Assembly (NCBI RefSeq): GCF_004118285.1
Contig: NZ_SDHY01000008.1
Location: 1-64,000 of the forward strand
DNA: 64,000 nt
Source: Aquirufa rosea
GTDB taxonomy: Bacteria > Bacteroidota > Bacteroidia > Cytophagales > Spirosomataceae
Direction: 5' to 3'
Positions 45,067-53,189 of the stretch are shown here, in pieces. The notes under the pieces were generated by a model, which saw nothing but the letters and a program-made list of their open reading frames with translations, did not search any database and was not told the origin of the DNA. Position 1 is the first letter of the stretch, and each line of letters starts with the position of its first letter. A program made the position numbers and the translations under genes.

Positions 45067-46008
45067 CTATTTTTTAGGCGTAAAATACATGTGTACTGGC
45101 CCGGGCGAAGAGGCCACTTCAGAAATGGTGTAAAATCCATCAGAGATATAGGAAAAAGCAATGGCCTCACCCTGGGGTTCTAATTTACTAGGTACGATTT
45201 TGGGTGGGCGCTTTAAAGTCTCAGCTATACTTTCGTGCTTACCCTTTTTCCAGTAATACACTTCCAAATAGTTTCGGATGATGATTTCTTGATTATTGGA
45301 GGCAACGTCACCAGCTGTAATATTATATAGTTGCTTCAAAACAGCTAATTCAGAACTGGGCTGTGAAAAATTCAGCTTGCGAACAAACTCTGCCTCAACA
45401 GGACTTTTGCTCTTAAACTGCTCATTTTTAATTCTATACAATCTTTTTTTATCATCCCGCTTACTGATTAAATAAATATCCCCATTAAGCTGGTCTACCA
45501 ACATGCACTCCATGTCCTTGGAACCATCTGGTAAAACAATTTCCACTTTCTCCACCTGTTTGATAATTCTAGTCACCATATCCGTAGAGCTTATGTCAAA
45601 TTCCTTAAATCGATAGATAAAATAAGATCCATATTCTTGCCTATTATCACCAATATCCGCTACATATACATAGGATTCTTGGGGACTCTTATACCAATAG
45701 GCTAAATCCTCCCAATCTCGATTCTGTGCTCCTTGCAATAGGAATTCTACTTTACCAATTCCATATCTGTCAATCAAGAAAATACGATTTAAATCTTGGG
45801 AATCATTCACCACCCAGAACAACTCGGGGTTCAGTCGACTCGCTACCATACCCGAAGCCTCATCGATTTCAATATTTTCTAAAACCCCTTCATCTACCGT
45901 GGCAGAAAAATTGGTTTTAGCCATTTGGGCATCAATGATGTACAGCGACTGGCAAGCCCAAACTATCAATGCGAGAATTCCCAGTCGAAACCAGTGAGCT
46001 AATTTCAC
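45067..46008 (-). CDS. Exported protein, tandem paralogue B (beta-propeller-like)
   Basis: A 313-residue exported protein with an N-terminal hydrophobic signal; a cysteine at residue 19 (IVWACQS) may be lipidated, though the lipobox is not ideal. It shares an ordered set of motifs with its upstream neighbour: IDEASGMVAS, VVNDSQDLNRIFLID, QGAQNRDWEDLA, VYVADIGDN, SKDMECMLVD and IYLISKRD. Repeating short blades suggest a beta propeller. Its start overlaps the stop of paralogue A as ATGA. I do not recognise a named family. The nearest interpretation is a surface-binding or hydrolytic propeller. Confidence 0.6.
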   Translation of the reverse strand: MKLAHWFRLGILALIVWACQSLYIIDAQMAKTNFSATVDEGVLENIEIDEASGMVASRLNPELFWVVNDSQDLNRIFLIDRYGIGKVEFLLQGAQNRDWEDLAYWYKSPQESYVYVADIGDNRQEYGSYFIYRFKEFDISSTDMVTRIIKQVEKVEIVLPDGSKDMECMLVDQLNGDIYLISKRDDKKRLYRIKNEQFKSKSPVEAEFVRKLNFSQPSSELAVLKQLYNITAGDVASNNQEIIIRNYLEVYYWKKGKHESIAETLKRPPKIVPSKLEPQGEAIAFSYISDGFYTISEVASSPGPVHMYFTPKK

Positions 46009-46961
46009 TTGCGCTTGTAAAAATAAAGACGAACGGGACTTGGACCTTTTTCTGAAAGGGTATAATAACCTCCCCCATCTGCAGCGAATGCAATAGCTTC
46101 CCCTTGGTATTCTGTAGGATTACCTACATAGGGTACTAATTTGGGGGTTCTTGCCAATGCTTGAGGAATGGTTTCATTGACACCACGCTTCCAATAATAA
46201 CATTCAATATAATTCTTTATCAAAATTTCCGTATTGTCCGGAGAAACATCACCAGCGGTAATATAATAGGCTGTTACGATTTTATCAACCGTTGAAAAGG
46301 GTACTGAAAAATTCAATTCTTGAACAAATTCCGCCTTGACTATGGCTTGGTTGGTAAAACTACCTGCAGCAATTTTATACAATCGTTTTCTAGTTTCTCT
46401 CTTAGAAACAATATAAACATCTCTTGTCTTTTGATCCACCAATAGACATTCCATATCCCTAGAACCATCCGGAAGGGTAAAGGTTAACTTCTGAACACCC
46501 GTAATGGTGGCATTATTGATGGATGAAACATTGGGCTCATTAAACCAATAGATGGCATAGGAATCCAGATTGCCTAAATTATCTCCAAAATCAGCTATGT
46601 ATACTACGGCACTACCATTGCTATCTGAAACCAAAGCAATATCTTCCCAATCTCGATTTTCTGCGCCTTGGATGACAAACTGCTTCATCCCTTTCCCAAA
46701 GGTGTCAATGAGAAAAAGTCTATTACTGTCGCCCGAATCATTATGAGCCCATAAAAACCCATCATTTTTTTTACTCGCTACTATCCCAGAAGCTTCATCC
46801 AATTCTGGATTTTCGATGATCCCCCGATCTAACCCATCCTCATAATTGGATTCTGTTGTAGCTGGATTCGGAGTGGGGGCTGGACCCGGACATGCCGTCA
46901 GTAAAAAACTTAAGGCTAGTAAATACAGAAAATGCTGATAGGGTCTAAACGATATTTTCAT
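46005..46961 (-). CDS. Exported lipoprotein, tandem paralogue A (beta-propeller-like)
   Basis: A 318-residue lipoprotein with a good lipobox, FLLTAC, Cys24. It carries the same motif order as the next gene: LDEASGIVAS, AHNDSGDSNRLFLID, QGAENRDWEDIA, VYIADFGDN, SRDMECLLVD, VYIVSKRE. The two are clearly related over their full length, so this is a tandem duplication. The stop overlaps the next start by four bases; its own start overlaps the end of gldE by 17 bases. In many gliding bacteria gldD follows gldE at this position; this protein is not GldD. Function unknown. Confidence 0.6.
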   Translation of the reverse strand: MKISFRPYQHFLYLLALSFLLTACPGPAPTPNPATTESNYEDGLDRGIIENPELDEASGIVASKKNDGFLWAHNDSGDSNRLFLIDTFGKGMKQFVIQGAENRDWEDIALVSDSNGSAVVYIADFGDNLGNLDSYAIYWFNEPNVSSINNATITGVQKLTFTLPDGSRDMECLLVDQKTRDVYIVSKRETRKRLYKIAAGSFTNQAIVKAEFVQELNFSVPFSTVDKIVTAYYITAGDVSPDNTEILIKNYIECYYWKRGVNETIPQALARTPKLVPYVGNPTEYQGEAIAFAADGGGYYTLSEKGPSPVRLYFYKRK

Positions 46962-48303
46962 TTGTTTCTGGGCTAGGCGGAGTGGTGTGTAAGCTAACTT
47001 TTATTTTTTTGATTCGGCGCGTATCTACCGATTGAATTTTAAATACAAATGGTTCACAAACGACCTCCTCTCCAGCATGAGGAATACGCGAGAAAAGTTC
47101 AATACATAAACCTGCTAGGGTTTCACTTTCCCCCTTCACTTTTTCAAAAATAGAAATATCTACATCAAAAACCCTACAAAAGTCGTTCAATGAAATTTTT
47201 GCCTCAAATATATAGGTAGACTCATCCAATTGTTTGTAATCCAATTCTTCCTCATCAAACTCATCATTGATATCCCCTACAATTTCCTCGATTATATCTT
47301 CCATAGTCACTAGGCCTTCAGTCTCCCCATATTCATTGACCACTATGGCCATGTGAACTCGTTTCTCTTGGAAGTCATATAATAGATCATCAATTTTCTT
47401 ATTCTCTGGAACAAAAAATGGTTGATGCAATAAAGAAACCCAATTGAAATTTTCATCATGATCGATATGCTCCAATAAATCTTTGATGTAAAGAATGCCT
47501 TCTATTTTATCAATAGTTTCTGAAAAAACAGGTACTCGCGAATACCCATTTTTATTAATCTTATCCATCAATTCATGGAAATCCATTTCGGTATCGAAAG
47601 CCACAATATCCCTTCTAGCCTTCATAACTCCCTTCACCGATGTATTACCAAAATTCAAAATACCCCGTAATATATCCTTTTCCCGCTCCGTGGTATTTTC
47701 GTCGGTTGTAATCTCCAAGGCTTGATTCAGTTCGTGGGTAGTCAAAGTGTAAGACTTCTTTTCAATCCGATTTTCTATCAAATTTGAAATTCCTAGAAGG
47801 ACTTTTGATAATGGTTTAAAAACCAAGGTAAAAAAATCAATCAGAGGTGCTGTGTACCTAGCAAAAATCAGGTTGTTTTGTTGAGCCCATACTTTAGGTA
47901 TCAACTCCCCAAAAAAGGCGATGATAAAAGTAACCCCAAATAATAGAAACAAGGTGATTACCAACGAATTAACTGATTCTTCCCCAATCAATAATTGAGT
48001 GAGGTAATTAGCCAAGGTAATAAAGATGATATTGACAAAATTGATGGAAATTAATAAGGTAGCCAATAATAGCTGTGGTTGACCCAAGAGCTTACTCAAC
48101 GTTTTTTCCCTTTTAAGCACACTTTCTTTCAACGCAATTCGCTGCTCCGCATTCAAGGAAAAAAATGCGACCTCAGAACCTGAAAGCAGGGCTGAAAGCA
48201 AAATCAATACCAATAAAATTAGACTGATAAAAAAGATGGAGGGCGCACTTATATTTGGCTCAAAAGCAATCAATAAGATATTCGAAATGGGGTCGGCCTC
48301 CAT
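46945..48303 (-). CDS. gldE: Gliding-motility-associated GldE-type CNNM/CBS/CorC membrane protein
   Basis: A 452-residue protein of the HlyC/CorC family. The DUF21/CNNM region has about four membrane helices in residues 20-160 (SALLSGSEVAFFSLN is the entry motif). Two CBS domains follow (about 215-335, with MKARRDIVAF and VNEYGETEGLVTMEDIIEEI), then the CorC/HlyC C-terminal domain. The gene order mutY-ssb-gldE is the order known around gldE in gliding Bacteroidota, which favours GldE over a generic divalent-metal transporter. GldE is thought to support assembly of the gliding and type IX secretion machinery. It starts 74 bases after ssb. Confidence 0.8.
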   Translation of the reverse strand: MEADPISNILLIAFEPNISAPSIFFISLILLVLILLSALLSGSEVAFFSLNAEQRIALKESVLKREKTLSKLLGQPQLLLATLLISINFVNIIFITLANYLTQLLIGEESVNSLVITLFLLFGVTFIIAFFGELIPKVWAQQNNLIFARYTAPLIDFFTLVFKPLSKVLLGISNLIENRIEKKSYTLTTHELNQALEITTDENTTEREKDILRGILNFGNTSVKGVMKARRDIVAFDTEMDFHELMDKINKNGYSRVPVFSETIDKIEGILYIKDLLEHIDHDENFNWVSLLHQPFFVPENKKIDDLLYDFQEKRVHMAIVVNEYGETEGLVTMEDIIEEIVGDINDEFDEEELDYKQLDESTYIFEAKISLNDFCRVFDVDISIFEKVKGESETLAGLCIELFSRIPHAGEEVVCEPFVFKIQSVDTRRIKKIKVSLHTTPPSPETNENIV

Positions 48304-48377
48304 AGGGTCAAAAAAATTTACACAAATTTATAAAAAAGGGAATAGCTTTTGTATACTACCCCCTTAGGTCTTGAATA

Positions 48378-48845
48378 TTAAAACGGGAGATCATCCTCTT
48401 CTGAATCAGCATCATTGGCGAAACCTGGAGTAGTGGGTGCTGCGCTATTATTGGAAGTAGGTAATGCCTCCGGACGAGGTCTTGGCTGAGCGGCGCTAGA
48501 ATTGGAACCCTCATTTCTTCCTCCAATCAGATTGATGGCAGTAGCACGAATTCGATAACCACGAACGGTAGCCCCATTTTTATCTTGCCATTCTTCAGAA
48601 CGAATCTTGCCTTCGATATACACTTGATTCCCCTTACGCAAATATTGCTCTGCGATATTGGCCAAATTGTCCCATAATTCCACCCGGTGCCATTCCGTCT
48701 GTTCCACTCGCTGTCCATCCTTACCTGGGTAAGATTCGGAAGTAGCTATGTTTATATTAGCCACCTTCATTCCGCTAGGTAGGGCTCTAACTTCTGGGTC
48801 TCCCCCCAAATTGCCCAATAAAATAACTTTGTTTACTCCTGCCAT
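48378..48845 (-). CDS. ssb: Single-stranded DNA-binding protein
   Basis: A 155-residue SSB. The OB fold covers about residues 1-108, starting [20 protein letters not shown] and including [21 protein letters not shown] flexible Pro/Ser/Asn-rich linker leads to the acidic tip DSEEDDLPF, which binds partner proteins such as repair helicases. The length and tip are normal for a housekeeping SSB. A TAATTTTG -7 element (48896 to 48889) overlaps the end of mutY and may drive ssb. Confidence 0.95.
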   Translation of the reverse strand: MAGVNKVILLGNLGGDPEVRALPSGMKVANINIATSESYPGKDGQRVEQTEWHRVELWDNLANIAEQYLRKGNQVYIEGKIRSEEWQDKNGATVRGYRIRATAINLIGGRNEGSNSSAAQPRPRPEALPTSNNSAAPTTPGFANDADSEEDDLPF

Positions 48846-48893
48846 TGTTTTTTGTTTTAAGTGATTCTCGGCAAACCCTTTGCCTAAACAAAA

Positions 48894-49991
48894 TTATCTC
48901 GGCACTGAATCATTAAAAATCCCTAGATGCAAATTATCAGTTATCAGATTCAAAAGCAAGACAGATTTTCCCAACTTTTCAAAGTCCTCAGGCTGTATCC
49001 ATTGATAAGGGGCAATTTTGCTAAATTCAAGATTATCAGGAACTTGGATATACCAAGCTTGGCAATGGATCTTTTGATGACTGAGAATATGAACTTTAGG
49101 AGATATCATTGGCTGAACTAAGGCCCCTTGAAGATAAGTCGCCAAGAAACCGTTCTTTTCTAATAAATCAGACAAGTCCTCCTTTTGATCTGATTCTATT
49201 AAATAAAATTCCCATAAACCCGACCAAATATCCTTTGCCTTTCTCTCTCTAACCAATAGTTTATTGCCCTGCTCGAAAATGAAATAATTAAAATACCGAT
49301 CCCGCTGTTTAGTTTTCTTTTGTTTTACCGGTAGCTGGTTAACTTGTTTGTTTTGAAATGCATAACAAGCCGTACTCAGTGGACAAGATGAACAATTGGG
49401 AGCCGGACTACATTGGATAGATCCGAAATCCATGATAGCCTGATTGAATTCCGCAGCTTGATCCTTTGGAATTAATTCTTGCGCCAGCGAAGTAAATTCT
49501 TTTCTGGCACTATTATGCAGAATATCAGTTCTAATCCCAAAATAACGCGCTAATATCCGAAACACATTCCCATCTACCACGGGCTTAACCTCCCCAAAGG
49601 CAAATGAAGCAATGGCAGCAGCAGTATATGGTCCCACCCCGGGAAGTTTGATCCATTCATCGTATGTGGTAGGAAATTTCCCACCAAATTGATTCACGAT
49701 AATTTTTGCTGCCTTGTGAAGGTTTCTTGCTCTAGAATAATAACCCAATCCTTGCCAATGTCGAAATAAGACTGATTCATCTGACTTCGCTAAGTCCTTT
49801 ACTGTAGGAAATACCTCCAATAACTTGCGATAATAAGGTAGCCCTTGTGCCACTCGCGTTTGCTGAAGAATTATCTCTGACAACCAAATGGCATAGGGAT
49901 CCTGGGTATGTCGCCAAGGTAATTCCCTTGCATGTTGCCGATACCAGCTTATAAGGCCTGAAGTGAAAGGATGGTCGTGAGTTGATTGCAT
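48894..49991 (-). CDS. mutY: A/G-specific adenine glycosylase
   Basis: A 365-residue base-excision repair enzyme removing adenine mispaired with 8-oxoguanine. The helix-hairpin-helix GVGPYTAAAIASFAFGE and catalytic VDGNVFRILAR are visible; the Glu of WLSEIILQQTRV is the other catalytic residue. The iron-sulfur loop reads CSPAPNCSSCPLSTAC: Cys-x5-Cys-x2-Cys-x5-Cys, one residue shorter than the usual x6 in the first gap. The C-terminal NUDT1-like domain recognises 8-oxoG. I use the ATG at 49991; the TTG at 50003 lies within or next to the -7 promoter element and is unlikely to be transcribed. Confidence 0.92.
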   Translation of the reverse strand: MQSTHDHPFTSGLISWYRQHARELPWRHTQDPYAIWLSEIILQQTRVAQGLPYYRKLLEVFPTVKDLAKSDESVLFRHWQGLGYYSRARNLHKAAKIIVNQFGGKFPTTYDEWIKLPGVGPYTAAAIASFAFGEVKPVVDGNVFRILARYFGIRTDILHNSARKEFTSLAQELIPKDQAAEFNQAIMDFGSIQCSPAPNCSSCPLSTACYAFQNKQVNQLPVKQKKTKQRDRYFNYFIFEQGNKLLVRERKAKDIWSGLWEFYLIESDQKEDLSDLLEKNGFLATYLQGALVQPMISPKVHILSHQKIHCQAWYIQVPDNLEFSKIAPYQWIQPEDFEKLGKSVLLLNLITDNLHLGIFNDSVPR

Positions 49992-50000
49992 GATTTGAGC

Positions 50001-50008
50001 CAAAGATA
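50001..50008 (-). promoter_or_regulatory. -7 element of mutY
   Basis: On the minus strand TATCTTTG (50008 to 50001) is an exact -7 element. Transcription would start only about five bases before ATG 49991, so the message is close to leaderless. This argues against the longer reading from TTG 50003. Confidence 0.45.
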
Positions 50009-50073
50009 CAAAGAAAGGCGGAGGCTATTTCACAGGTATTTGTTAAAAAAATCAATTAATTCGTTGTCAAGCA

Positions 50074-50104
50074 TTTCTTATCTAGAAGAAAAACATTACT
50101 TTTG
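50074..50104 (+). promoter_or_regulatory. Promoter of the HU gene
   Basis: TTTC at 50074-50077 is followed after 19 bases by TACTTTTG at 50097-50104, an exact -7 element. The only departure from consensus is C for G in the -33 part. Transcription would start near 50111, with a leader of about 57 bases. Confidence 0.6.
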
Positions 50105-50167
50105 TGTCCCTTTTAAAGAGAGGGAAAGCAATTAAAACAAAATTGATAATTTAAAGCATTAATTACC

Positions 50168-50461
50168 GTGACCAAGGCAGATGTAATTGCTGAAATATCC
50201 AGCAAAACAGGGATTGACAAAAAAGATGTTTCTGAAACGTTAGAAAAGTTCTTCGAAGTAGTAAAAGATAATTTATCCAAACAAGAGAATATTTATGTTC
50301 GTGGCTTTGGAAGCTTTATCAACAAAAAGAGAGCTAAAAAAATTGCTAGAAATATTTCTAAAAACACAGCAATTACGATTGACGAGCATTATGTACCAAG
50401 CTTTAAGCCTGCCAAAGTGTTTATCGAACAAGTTAAAACGAGCACTGACCCTGCTAAATAA
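50168..50461 (+). CDS. HU/IHF-family DNA-binding protein
   Basis: A 97-residue histone-like protein that bends DNA as a dimer. The body matches HU: TKADVIAEISSKTGIDKKDV, IYVRGFGSFINKKRAKKIAR and the C-terminal VPSFKPAKVF. The start codon is GTG at 50168, placed by the family N-terminus (MTKADV); no ATG fits. It opens a plus-strand unit with a TPR gene 25 bases later, followed by the tiny ribosomal protein gene. This order is conserved in the phylum as far as I remember. Confidence 0.93.
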   Translation: MTKADVIAEISSKTGIDKKDVSETLEKFFEVVKDNLSKQENIYVRGFGSFINKKRAKKIARNISKNTAITIDEHYVPSFKPAKVFIEQVKTSTDPAK

Positions 50462-50486
50462 GGTATAATACCTCAGGTCTAGAAAA

Positions 50487-51353
50487 ATGAAGAAATCCTA
50501 CGTGATTGTTCTTGTTATTGGCCTAGGGTTAACAGCCCTCATATTTCAATTACCCAAGGGAAATGTGAGTAATACAACGAGTAATGCACCTGCTGGTGGA
50601 GCTAATCGAGATGCGAAAAGTGACGACCATCAGGATGAACATAAAGAAGAAGGCTCTTCTAAATCAGAGGAAATGCATGCCGCCCCGCTGACTAAAGCTC
50701 AGCAAGCGACCATTGCCAAACTGAAATCTGAATTTAGTCAAGCCAAAACGGAAGTTTCTCAATCCAATGTGTTAGACAAAATGATTAACACATTTGTGGG
50801 AGCTAATCATTACGATAGTGCTGCTTACTATGCAGGACAATTCGCTGATAAGCATCCGGTTTTGAATAACCTCCTTCGTGCTGGCCAATTGTATTTTGAG
50901 GCCCAAACTTATGCACTAAACCCGACTAAGGGTAAAGCCATGGGAGAGAAAGCGCGAGTGTATTTTGAACAAGTTTTATCAAAAGATCCGTCCAACCTAT
51001 TGGTGAAAACGAATTTAGCGATGACTTACGTGGATACGCCTACCCCGATGAAAGGTATCACCTTACTGAGAGAAGTGATTGAACAAGAGCCGACCTTCGT
51101 GCCAGCACTTTTCAATCTTGGGATTTTATCCATTAAATCGAATCAATTTGGCAAAGGTCAAGAACGATTCACCCAGATATTGAAGCTGGAACCAAACAAT
51201 TATAAAGCCGCATTAAACCTCGGTTTTTGTTTAGCCCAGTTAGATAAATTAGACGAGGCAAAGAAGGTTCTTCGTATGGTTCTTGAAAAAAGTAAAGATC
51301 CTGAAGAAACCAAAGCTGCCCAAGAGTTGCTCGCAGAAATGCAAAAACATTGA
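50487..51353 (+). CDS. Membrane-anchored tetratricopeptide repeat protein
   Basis: A 288-residue protein with an N-terminal membrane anchor (about residues 4-22), then a charged, low-complexity spacer rich in His, Glu and Lys (SDDHQDEHKEEG), and TPR units from about residue 110 on. Clear TPR patterns are PALFNLGILSIKSNQFGKGQ and AALNLGFCLAQLDKLDEAKK. The repeat domain would lie outside the cytoplasm. It sits between HU and the 29-residue ribosomal protein. A scaffold role is likely, but nothing more specific can be said. Confidence 0.75.
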   Translation: MKKSYVIVLVIGLGLTALIFQLPKGNVSNTTSNAPAGGANRDAKSDDHQDEHKEEGSSKSEEMHAAPLTKAQQATIAKLKSEFSQAKTEVSQSNVLDKMINTFVGANHYDSAAYYAGQFADKHPVLNNLLRAGQLYFEAQTYALNPTKGKAMGEKARVYFEQVLSKDPSNLLVKTNLAMTYVDTPTPMKGITLLREVIEQEPTFVPALFNLGILSIKSNQFGKGQERFTQILKLEPNNYKAALNLGFCLAQLDKLDEAKKVLRMVLEKSKDPEETKAAQELLAEMQKH

Positions 51354-51402
51354 GGTTGAAAATCAACTTCCTACATTATTCAAAATTTAAACGCTAAAAG
51401 GT

Positions 51403-51492
51403 ATGCCTTGCGGAAAGAAAAGAAAACGTCATAAGATCTCTACACACAAAAGAAAGAAACGTCTTCGTAAGAATCGTCACAAGAAGAAATAG
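51403..51492 (+). CDS. 29-residue basic ribosomal protein, AURKAIP1/COX24 (bS22/mS38-like) family
   Basis: A 29-residue protein, MPCGKKRKRHKISTHKRKKR followed by LRKNRHKKK, with 19 Lys, Arg or His residues. It matches the short proteins annotated as AURKAIP1/COX24 domain proteins in Bacteroidota, related to mycobacterial bS22 and mitochondrial mS38, which sit in the small ribosomal subunit near the decoding region. Its position 49 bases after the TPR gene and before RNase G fits the conserved order. It is easily missed by gene finders because of its size. A hairpin terminator follows 40 bases later. Confidence 0.88.
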   Translation: MPCGKKRKRHKISTHKRKKRLRKNRHKKK

Positions 51493-51532
51493 TTAGTATA
51501 ATTACCTCCTTGTTTGGACGTAATTGGTTAAC

Positions 51533-51567
51533 CCAAAAACAGACCATTATAAATGGCCTGTTTTTGG
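51533..51567. terminator. Hairpin after the HU-TPR-ribosomal-protein unit
   Basis: CCAAAAACAG-A-CCAT and ATGG-C-CTGTTTTTGG form a long stem with one A-C mismatch and a short AT loop. The downstream tract is TGTTTGTTATA, only partly T-rich, so termination may be partial and leave some read-through into the RNase G gene. Confidence 0.6.
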
Positions 51568-51632
51568 TGTTTGTTATATATATTAGCATAGGGATAAGTC
51601 TGTCCCATCTAACATTCTTCTCGTAATATATT

Positions 51633-53189
51633 GTGAGTAATGAATTAATTATCAATTCTACCCCCAAAGGGGATAGAATAGCCCTTTTGCAAGACAAAAG
51701 GATCGTTGAATACCATATTGAACAGTCGGAACCTCAATTCACCGTAGGTGATATCTATCTGGGGACCGTCAAAAAATTAGTTTCTGGACTTAATGCTGCC
51801 TTCATTGATATAGGTTATGAAAAAGATGCCTTTCTGCATTACCATGACCTAGGCCCTAACTTGAACTCTCTGCAGAAATTCTCTCGAGATGTCATGAATA
51901 AAAAGGGTAAAAACATCAAGTTGGAGAACTTCAAAATAGAAGAAGAAATTGATAAATTGGGTAAAATCGACAAGGTTTTAACCCGCAATCAGCCCATCTT
52001 GGTTCAGGTAGTTAAAGAACCCATTTCCACCAAAGGCCCTCGTCTATCTTGTGATATTTCCATCGCCGGGCGTTTTCTAGTTCTGGTTCCTTTTGCAAAC
52101 GGTGTCAATATTTCTAAGAAAATCACCTCCAAAGCAGAAAGAAATCGATTGATGAAATTGATGTCATCCATCAAACCCAAAAACTTTGGGGTCATCGTCC
52201 GAACAGTGGCAGAAGGTAAAGCGGTGGAGGAAATGGAACGCGACTTGCGTGATTCCATTTCGAAGTGGGAGGAAGGTATGGCCAAATTAGTGGATGCCAA
52301 ACCGAGAGACCGGGTCATCGGAGAGATGAGTCGTGCCACTTCCATGCTTCGCGACTTATTGAACAATGATTTTGATAATGTAATTGTTGATAATCAAGAT
52401 TTGTACAATGAGGCCAAAGGCTATGTACACCAAGTAGCCCCTGAAAAGGAAAAGATTGTCAAATTACACACGGGTAAAACTAAATTGTTCGAACAAGTAG
52501 GTATCGAAAAGCAACTAAAAATGCTTTTTGGTAGATCTGTTTCATTACCCGCGGGTGGTTATTTGATCATTGAACATACGGAAGCATTGCACGTAATTGA
52601 TGTCAACTCAGGTAATAAGTCAAATTCCGAGGAAGATCAAGAAGCTACTGCACTCAGTGTAAACCGTGAAGCAGCCAAGGAGATTGCTCGCCAATTGCGT
52701 TTGAGAGATATGGGAGGAATCATCGTGATCGATTTTATCGACATGAAAAAGGCGGAAAACCGGAAATTGATTCAAGACATCATGCGTGATGAAATGAAAA
52801 CGGACCGCTCCAAATACACCATATTGCCTCTGACGAAGTTCGGTTTGATGCAAATCACCCGTCAGCGTGTACGCCCTGAAATGAATGTGGCCACCCATGA
52901 AACTTGTCCAAGTTGTGGTGGTACTGGAACCATCACGGCCAGCATTGCGGTTTCAGATATCATTGCCCAGCATGTGGAACATTTGCTGACCAAGCAAAAT
53001 GAGAAAAAACTCACCTTATTGGTTCATCCTTTCTTAAGTGCTTACTTTACTAAAGGTTTTCCTTCTATACGAATGAAATGGTTCATGACGTTTAAGTCCT
53101 GGATTCACATTACGGAGGATTCTTCTCTAGGTATTACTGACTTTAAGTTTTTGAACCATAATGGAGATGAGATCGAGATATCGTCTTAG
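51633..53189 (+). CDS. rng: Ribonuclease E/G family endoribonuclease
   Basis: A 518-residue RNase G-type enzyme that cuts single-stranded RNA in rRNA maturation and mRNA decay. The S1 domain covers about 35-130 (GDIYLGTVKKLVSGLNAAFI, YEKDAFLHYHDL). The catalytic, metal-binding DNase I-like part includes HVIDVNSGNKS and IIVIDFIDM. The Zn-link motif is CPSCGGTG near residue 427, used for dimer pairing. The start is GTG at 51633 (MSNELIINSTPKGDRIALLQ). No long disordered C-terminal scaffold is present. The next gene overlaps its 3' end by 29 bases. Confidence 0.93.
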   Translation: MSNELIINSTPKGDRIALLQDKRIVEYHIEQSEPQFTVGDIYLGTVKKLVSGLNAAFIDIGYEKDAFLHYHDLGPNLNSLQKFSRDVMNKKGKNIKLENFKIEEEIDKLGKIDKVLTRNQPILVQVVKEPISTKGPRLSCDISIAGRFLVLVPFANGVNISKKITSKAERNRLMKLMSSIKPKNFGVIVRTVAEGKAVEEMERDLRDSISKWEEGMAKLVDAKPRDRVIGEMSRATSMLRDLLNNDFDNVIVDNQDLYNEAKGYVHQVAPEKEKIVKLHTGKTKLFEQVGIEKQLKMLFGRSVSLPAGGYLIIEHTEALHVIDVNSGNKSNSEEDQEATALSVNREAAKEIARQLRLRDMGGIIVIDFIDMKKAENRKLIQDIMRDEMKTDRSKYTILPLTKFGLMQITRQRVRPEMNVATHETCPSCGGTGTITASIAVSDIIAQHVEHLLTKQNEKKLTLLVHPFLSAYFTKGFPSIRMKWFMTFKSWIHITEDSSLGITDFKFLNHNGDEIEISS

